Both the position numbers and the translations under genes were made by a program. This document shows, piece after piece, positions 59,497 to 64,000 of a stretch of 64,000 nt of DNA. Source of the stretch: Phaeocystidibacter sp965659415 (GTDB taxonomy: Bacteria > Bacteroidota > Bacteroidia > Flavobacteriales > Schleiferiaceae); the NCBI GenBank assembly GCA_965659415.1, contig CBFHVA010000008.1, forward strand, positions 1 through 64,000. The letters are read 5' to 3'. Positions within the stretch are counted from its first letter, which is position 1. Every line of letters begins with the position of its first letter. The notes beneath the pieces were generated by a model. The model made no database searches and was not told the DNA's origin. It was given only the letters and a program-made list of their open reading frames with translations.

Positions 59497-60699
59497 TTAA
59501 TCAAAGTCAAGTGTCAGCTTAAATCTCAATACTCTTCCGTTACCGGCATCACATACATATAGAATATTGTTGAAATAAGCGAGGCCACGTGGTTCATTGA
59601 ATTGTGTGAGATCTTGCCCATTGCCGCCGAAACTGGCTATAGCATATCGGGTTTCTCCTGAAGCAGGTGGTGGCGGAACACCTTCTAGTCCGTTTGCCGT
59701 GAATTGATAAATGGAATCTTTGCTGGCATCACTCACAAAGATGTATCTCGATTCATCACCAGCTAAAGTCACCCCCATCGGAGTTTCAAACTTTCCTGGC
59801 TCATTTAAGTAGCCATCTGTAATGGGATCAGGACCATAAATAAGAGGACGATATTCCGCTCCAAATTCCGATTCGATAAACTGAATGCGTTGCACTCGCA
59901 ATAAGTTGTTTTGAACACGAGATGTAAAGAAGAAGTCGGGCGAATTATTCGCGCTGATCTGGGGTGGTTTGGCAAATCCAGTGATATCAAATGGATCCTG
60001 GAAGTAATCGTTGAACAAGCCGCTGGAGGTCTGTACCGAAATCGGAGTGAGGTAGTCGTCGTTATTGTCAAATAAAACTACCGCATCATCAGGACCTTGA
60101 TTCGCGTTGTTCGCCGAAGGCCCTTGCCGAGTTACATAGTATTGATTATTTCGAGTAGGATTGCTGTTGTCGCCAATAACCGCGATGCCGTTAAAGGTTA
60201 CGTCCGCATCTGTACTTGAGAAACTGTTCTTAAAATAGAATGGGTGTACCGTGATATGCTCCACAGAAGCAAAATCGAGACCGTATCCCAATGGGCTCAA
60301 TTGGTTGATTCGATAAATAGCCGATAGAGAGTAGCTGACACCATTCACCGTGGTATCTTTTGTGCCGATGGCCAATAGGTCGAACGTTCTATCTTGAGTG
60401 ATGAATTTAAGTCCAGGTATTGAGAAACGCCCTTGAACACGTCCCGCTTCATCGAGGCAAACAATCTCTTCGGTGAGTTCATCTGCGACGTAAATCAACT
60501 CGTCGAAACCTACACAAATGCTCACTGGTTTCCCAAATTGAGTGAAAGCAGGTTGAATTGGAACATAAGCAATATCGCGAGTGGAGTATTCCGGGATTTC
60601 GATAAAGTCTAAATCCGTCTTCTCACCGAAATAATCTTCACAGGCTACCAAACTTGCCGCTAGAAGAACCAGTAGGGGTATGCGTATCAGTACTTTCAT
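59497..60699 (-). CDS. Lipoprotein with NHL-type beta-propeller
   Basis: 400 residues. A lipobox (ASLVACED, Cys at 20) makes it a lipoprotein. NHL-like blades are visible: GKPVSICVGFDELIYVADEL, ETPMGVTLAGDESRYIFVSD and FNEPRGLAYFNNILYVCDAG. This predicts a six-bladed propeller at the cell surface or in the periplasm. It starts one base after the PorV-like gene ends and closes the receptor operon. It may bind a ligand or partner for the TonB receptor; no fixed function. Confidence 0.85.
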   Translation of the reverse strand: MKVLIRIPLLVLLAASLVACEDYFGEKTDLDFIEIPEYSTRDIAYVPIQPAFTQFGKPVSICVGFDELIYVADELTEEIVCLDEAGRVQGRFSIPGLKFITQDRTFDLLAIGTKDTTVNGVSYSLSAIYRINQLSPLGYGLDFASVEHITVHPFYFKNSFSSTDADVTFNGIAVIGDNSNPTRNNQYYVTRQGPSANNANQGPDDAVVLFDNNDDYLTPISVQTSSGLFNDYFQDPFDITGFAKPPQISANNSPDFFFTSRVQNNLLRVQRIQFIESEFGAEYRPLIYGPDPITDGYLNEPGKFETPMGVTLAGDESRYIFVSDASKDSIYQFTANGLEGVPPPPASGETRYAIASFGGNGQDLTQFNEPRGLAYFNNILYVCDAGNGRVLRFKLTLDFD

Positions 60700-60700
60700 A

Positions 60701-61699
60701 TCACAAATCTGGATTTAGTTGAATTCGGATACCGATATTCTGTTGGAATCCAAGATGGTCGGTTGGATTCACACTGTAATCTACATACACTGGGTGACCG
60801 CCAAGCGGGTAGCGCACTCCGAAACCAAAGGTTGGCCAACTTTGTCCAACAACGTTAATCTTGTATCCGGCTCGGATCGCTAGAATGCGCATGTACTCAT
60901 ACTCTAGGCCGACGCGATAATTCTCAGCGTTGTCGTTGGGGTGATTCAGCTGCACCGATGTGAGTAATCGGTTTCTACCTTTCTCATAAGGAACCATGGA
61001 CACACCCAAGCTAAATATGTTCGGAAGCGTATTGTCTTCGAGTTGACCGTTTTGAACGCGATTGAACCCTGAAGAAAGATAGGTGCCCGTTAGTGAGGTA
61101 TTGCCTCCAAAATTTCGAACCTGTACCGCGAATTGGAGTTCTTTCCAATCCGTATGGTAAAGAAAGCCCACGTCAACCGCAGCCGTATGATTGAAGTAAT
61201 CGGCAAGCTGTTCATAGATGTATTTGAGGTTAACACCAATTTCAAATTGATCACTCAATTTCCGTGCATAACCCAAACCAATGGACATGTTAGTTGCGTA
61301 AATCGTCCGACCCGTGCCACCTGGCTGAAACTCCGTGCGTTCTTCAATAGCGCCGCTGTTAAGTAGGTTGAACGAGGTTCCAATCGAGCTTCGCTCGTCG
61401 ATAGGAAATACTCCGGAAAGCCAGCTTTGATTGATGCCTCCGCCAATGAAGTAATGACTCATACTTATGCCAGTGGCTTCCAAATTGGTCATCCCTGCCG
61501 GATTCTGATACATGGAATATGCATCGCCATCAAGCGCAACAGAAGCGCCACCCATCGCTTGGGAACGAGGACTCATATCGTTCTTCAAGAAGCTGAGTGC
61601 TGATAATCCTGCGCGCTCACCTCCAAAACTAGGAAGGAGCTGTGCCTTAACAGAAGTAAGGATCAACGTGAATAGGAAGATGTAGAATAACTTTTTCAT
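60701..61699 (-). CDS. PorV/PorQ-family outer-membrane barrel protein
   Basis: 332 residues with a signal peptide (about 1-19). The PorV/PorQ signature follows: SALSFLKNDMSPRSQAMGGASVAL, DAYSMYQNPAGMTNLEATG, ISMSHYFIG. The rest alternates as a FadL-like beta-barrel. Family members act in type IX secretion as shuttle or attachment partners. It lies two bases after the TonB receptor, inside the same operon. Confidence 0.88.
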   Translation of the reverse strand: MKKLFYIFLFTLILTSVKAQLLPSFGGERAGLSALSFLKNDMSPRSQAMGGASVALDGDAYSMYQNPAGMTNLEATGISMSHYFIGGGINQSWLSGVFPIDERSSIGTSFNLLNSGAIEERTEFQPGGTGRTIYATNMSIGLGYARKLSDQFEIGVNLKYIYEQLADYFNHTAAVDVGFLYHTDWKELQFAVQVRNFGGNTSLTGTYLSSGFNRVQNGQLEDNTLPNIFSLGVSMVPYEKGRNRLLTSVQLNHPNDNAENYRVGLEYEYMRILAIRAGYKINVVGQSWPTFGFGVRYPLGGHPVYVDYSVNPTDHLGFQQNIGIRIQLNPDL

Positions 61700-61701
61700 A
61701 C

Positions 61702-64000
61702 TTAAAATCTGAATCCTATTCCGTAGAGAATTTGACGTGGTGCTAAGTATCGAGCCGGATTTCGTGGGTCTACACCTCGTTCCTGGGGTCCGTTGAACTC
61801 AGGACGAGGGTCTCGCCACGTATTGGGAACATTGTCGCCATACTCGTAGGCTGTTCCGGTGATTGGGTTAATGATTTGGGCGTTTTCCCAATCCAACAGG
61901 TTCCGAACTTCAAAGCTGAAAGTGATACCCGAGCCTTTTCTTTTATCCGTAAAGACCGTGTAGCTTAGTTTTAGATCTGAGTTGATCCATGGTGTAGCCT
62001 GTTCTTGCAAGTATTGATCAACTAAAATGCGATACTCAGGTCTACCGAGATCATTCACACCGATTTGCTCTTGGGGGGTGTAGCGGAATCCGCTTGCATA
62101 AGAGAACTGAACGAAGGCCTCAAAACCCTGAAGGTTGATTCCCCATGGTTTCCACGTGCTATCCGGAGCAAATACGCTACCTACATTCACATTCCATGGT
62201 CTATCCCACGCCAAGTACTGTTCGGTAGTTAAAGCAACTTCGCCGTTTTGCTCAATTTGCAAAGATGACTCACGAGCCGAGTTGGACTTCCCTCGGGCTT
62301 GCATATATCCTACATTTCCGAAAATTCGGAAGTGTTTCCCGATTCGATAGTTCCCGCCAACCTCAATACCGAGCACTTTTGCATAGTCTTGATTGATGTA
62401 CATGGTCTTCGTTACGGGTCTGCCTGTTTGATCTTCAACAATTACTCGTCTCGACACGATGTAATCGAAACGGTTGTTGTTATACGCGGCCACAGTAAAT
62501 GCAAAGTTCTTGTTGATGGAAGCCTTGTAACCTACTTCATAACTCACATTCACCTCTGGGTCTAAGTCAGGGTTTCCTAAGAAGCTGAGGAATGACCGAT
62601 CCTGGTATACGGGGTCCAGACCTGCGTACATGAATCTTGGGTGCGGCAACCGCATGCTGTGACCATAGTTGAAGTACAAGACGTTGTTTTCAGTAACCGG
62701 AAAGCTCACATTGATTCTCGGTAAAAGGCGCGCTTTCCATCTCAAACCTGCAAAGCCTACGGTTTTTTCCATGTAGTCTTCACGGACTTGGTCAATTACT
62801 GGGGCATTGGGATTATTTACAGCATCATCAGCAAACTTGCCTGGGGCCCAGTAGTTCATGCGCACACCAATGGATGCGATGATTCCTTTATAGGTAATCC
62901 GATCTTCAATAAAAATACCCCCTCTAATTGGATTCACTCGCCAAATATCGTTGCTGGAACCGATTGAAATAGAAGGCGTGGTTAACGAGTCATTGATTTG
63001 AATAGGTGCTCCAACCCAGGGACGGGAAACATCTACCCACTGGTATTCATTGAATACATTTTCCAATCCCATGCTCACTTGGTGAACATCGTTTTCAGGT
63101 ACCCATTGGGCCTTTGCTCTTATGGTGTATTCCTCTGCATAGTGGTCGTGCCACACAGGTGTGATTCCGCCGTTGTTAACGAGTCCGTCTCCAGGTTGCA
63201 CAAAGTAAATACCTGAAGGATCTCCTGGATTGAACACTCCAACGGGATAGGTGATGATGTTGTCTTCGTCCAGGATTTGATCCACGGTAGGTTCGCGGAA
63301 TGGTCGACCGTTTGCGTCCGCTCGCAAATTGGTGAACAATCGACCCAAGCTTACCGACAACCCCCATTGCTTACTCAATATTTGATTGAGATTTATAGCG
63401 GTAAGGTTACTATGATGGGTATACGTTGTTGCATTATCCAGATTATTGCTGCGGTCATATTGATAACCAGGAGTAAGGATTGCGTCGAAACCTACGATCT
63501 GTAGCGTTCGCGTGTTTTGGTTTACGTTCAGCGAGTGCTGATTGGTCAAGGTGATTTTTGTTCCTGGACGCACTTTCCAAGCCAATTTGAAGGTGTGAGT
63601 CCAGCTGTTCGTTTGTCTTGGCGCCCATAACTCAGGGTTGCCTGTAAACAATGACGACTGAAGTTGGCTCGCCTGATTGGGGAAGTACTCGTCTGTAAGA
63701 TTGACCGTGGCCGAGTTGAATAACGTAACTTTTTTATCCGTTCCGGGAATAGGGAAGCCAATGGATAATTCGGCGATATCCGTATTGAAAGAGGTAGCGG
63801 CATTTGGATCAAAAAGATGATCCGTTTGGAACCTTCCGCTCACTTCTAGTTTATCACCAGCTTCACGGATTCGAGTGTTGATTACTCCGGATGAACCTCC
63901 GCCAAACTCAGCACCGGCACCACCGGTAATCACATCGATGCTTTGAATGGAAGAAGATGCCACGTTAACGCCAAATCCTGTTCCGGCGAGTGGGTCTTGT
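61702..64000 (-). CDS. TonB-dependent outer-membrane receptor, 5' end outside window
   Basis: The frame is open at the right edge; a GTG at 63963 is internal, not the start. About 765 C-terminal residues are present. The plug's end is seen (SIDVITGGAGAEFGGGSSGV), then the 22-strand barrel with typical segments such as YFNYGHSMRLPHPRFMYAG, DPEVNVSYEVGYKASINKNF, DRPWNVNVG and a terminal LYGIGFRF with C-terminal Phe. It imports an unknown ligand using ExbB/ExbD energy. It is followed by the PorV-like and NHL lipoprotein genes rather than a SusD partner. Confidence 0.93.
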   Translation of the reverse strand, partial: QDPLAGTGFGVNVASSSIQSIDVITGGAGAEFGGGSSGVINTRIREAGDKLEVSGRFQTDHLFDPNAATSFNTDIAELSIGFPIPGTDKKVTLFNSATVNLTDEYFPNQASQLQSSLFTGNPELWAPRQTNSWTHTFKLAWKVRPGTKITLTNQHSLNVNQNTRTLQIVGFDAILTPGYQYDRSNNLDNATTYTHHSNLTAINLNQILSKQWGLSVSLGRLFTNLRADANGRPFREPTVDQILDEDNIITYPVGVFNPGDPSGIYFVQPGDGLVNNGGITPVWHDHYAEEYTIRAKAQWVPENDVHQVSMGLENVFNEYQWVDVSRPWVGAPIQINDSLTTPSISIGSSNDIWRVNPIRGGIFIEDRITYKGIIASIGVRMNYWAPGKFADDAVNNPNAPVIDQVREDYMEKTVGFAGLRWKARLLPRINVSFPVTENNVLYFNYGHSMRLPHPRFMYAGLDPVYQDRSFLSFLGNPDLDPEVNVSYEVGYKASINKNFAFTVAAYNNNRFDYIVSRRVIVEDQTGRPVTKTMYINQDYAKVLGIEVGGNYRIGKHFRIFGNVGYMQARGKSNSARESSLQIEQNGEVALTTEQYLAWDRPWNVNVGSVFAPDSTWKPWGINLQGFEAFVQFSYASGFRYTPQEQIGVNDLGRPEYRILVDQYLQEQATPWINSDLKLSYTVFTDKRKGSGITFSFEVRNLLDWENAQIINPITGTAYEYGDNVPNTWRDPRPEFNGPQERGVDPRNPARYLAPRQILYGIGFRF

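Overview
The window comes from the chromosome of an aerobic Bacteroidota bacterium, most likely a marine-type Flavobacteriales lineage. Support from the sequence: Bacteroidota promoter elements of the form TAnnTTTG stand in front of many genes. A secreted protease carries a type IX secretion sorting domain, and a CHU_C-type protein and a PorV/PorQ-family protein are present. The ExbB/ExbD set is of the Bacteroidota kind, the cbb3 oxidase has a fused CcoN-CcoO, and the EF-Ts, L13 and S9 genes fit the same phylum. No phage, insertion sequence, CRISPR array or classical defence island is visible. The genus cannot be set from this sequence alone.

Layout. 1-4790 (+): end of a TatD-type nuclease, type I asparaginase, tRNA-Ser(GGA), then exbB, a small membrane protein and two exbD genes, a terminator, and a third exbD. 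4810-10755: a CPBP-type membrane protease, dusB, a LolC/E-like permease and rbfA, then an MsbA-like ABC exporter, methylmalonyl-CoA epimerase and a CAT-anticodon tRNA. 10900-11640: a decayed stretch with a frameshifted, truncated histidine kinase. 11681-20845: a heme biosynthesis cluster (hemA-C-D-E-F-B-L on the minus strand; a PchR-like AraC regulator and hemH on the plus strand) with a perfect palindrome between the two arms. 20919-31443: a lipoprotein, an operon of a PLP decarboxylase, a secreted unknown and a subtilase, two small membrane proteins, a 1050-residue Asp-box propeller protein and an M43 metalloprotease with PKD and T9SS domains. 31557-35886: rplM-rpsI-rpsB-tsf and pyrH-frr, with several candidate RNA structures. 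35955-38577: a histidine kinase broken by one in-frame TAG, a small unknown ORF and a universal stress protein. 38636-45271: a cbb3 oxidase operon (ccoS-NO-Q-P-G-H-safE) divergent from a MarR regulator, with an Fnr-type palindrome between them. 45275-50201: pgi, fatty acid desaturase, NifU-like protein, gamma carbonic anhydrase and murI. 50306-57014 (-): a CBS protein, nadK, a DUF6089 protein, uppS, bamA and two ompH/skp genes, divergent from pdxJ and an alpha/beta hydrolase. 58590-64000 (-): an operon of TonB receptor, PorV-like barrel and NHL-type lipoprotein, then a CHU_C protein and a DUF2141 protein.

How it fits together. The heme cluster, aerobic HemF and the cbb3 oxidase with its assembly factors describe an oxygen-respiring cell that can respond to low oxygen or heme status. 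The ExbB/ExbD genes supply energy-transducing parts for outer-membrane receptors such as the one at the right edge. BamA, the Skp chaperones, UppS and MurI form an envelope-building block.

Most of the window is ordinary chromosomal housekeeping. The observations most worth checking are the AraC/hemA palindrome, the Fnr-type site upstream of the cbb3 operon, the nested RNA stems before rpsB and the hairpin before tsf, the receptor-PorV-lipoprotein operon, the CxxC-bearing ExbD paralogs, and the two decaying histidine kinase loci. I did not find a clearly novel multi-gene system. The receptor-PorV-lipoprotein operon is the nearest candidate.
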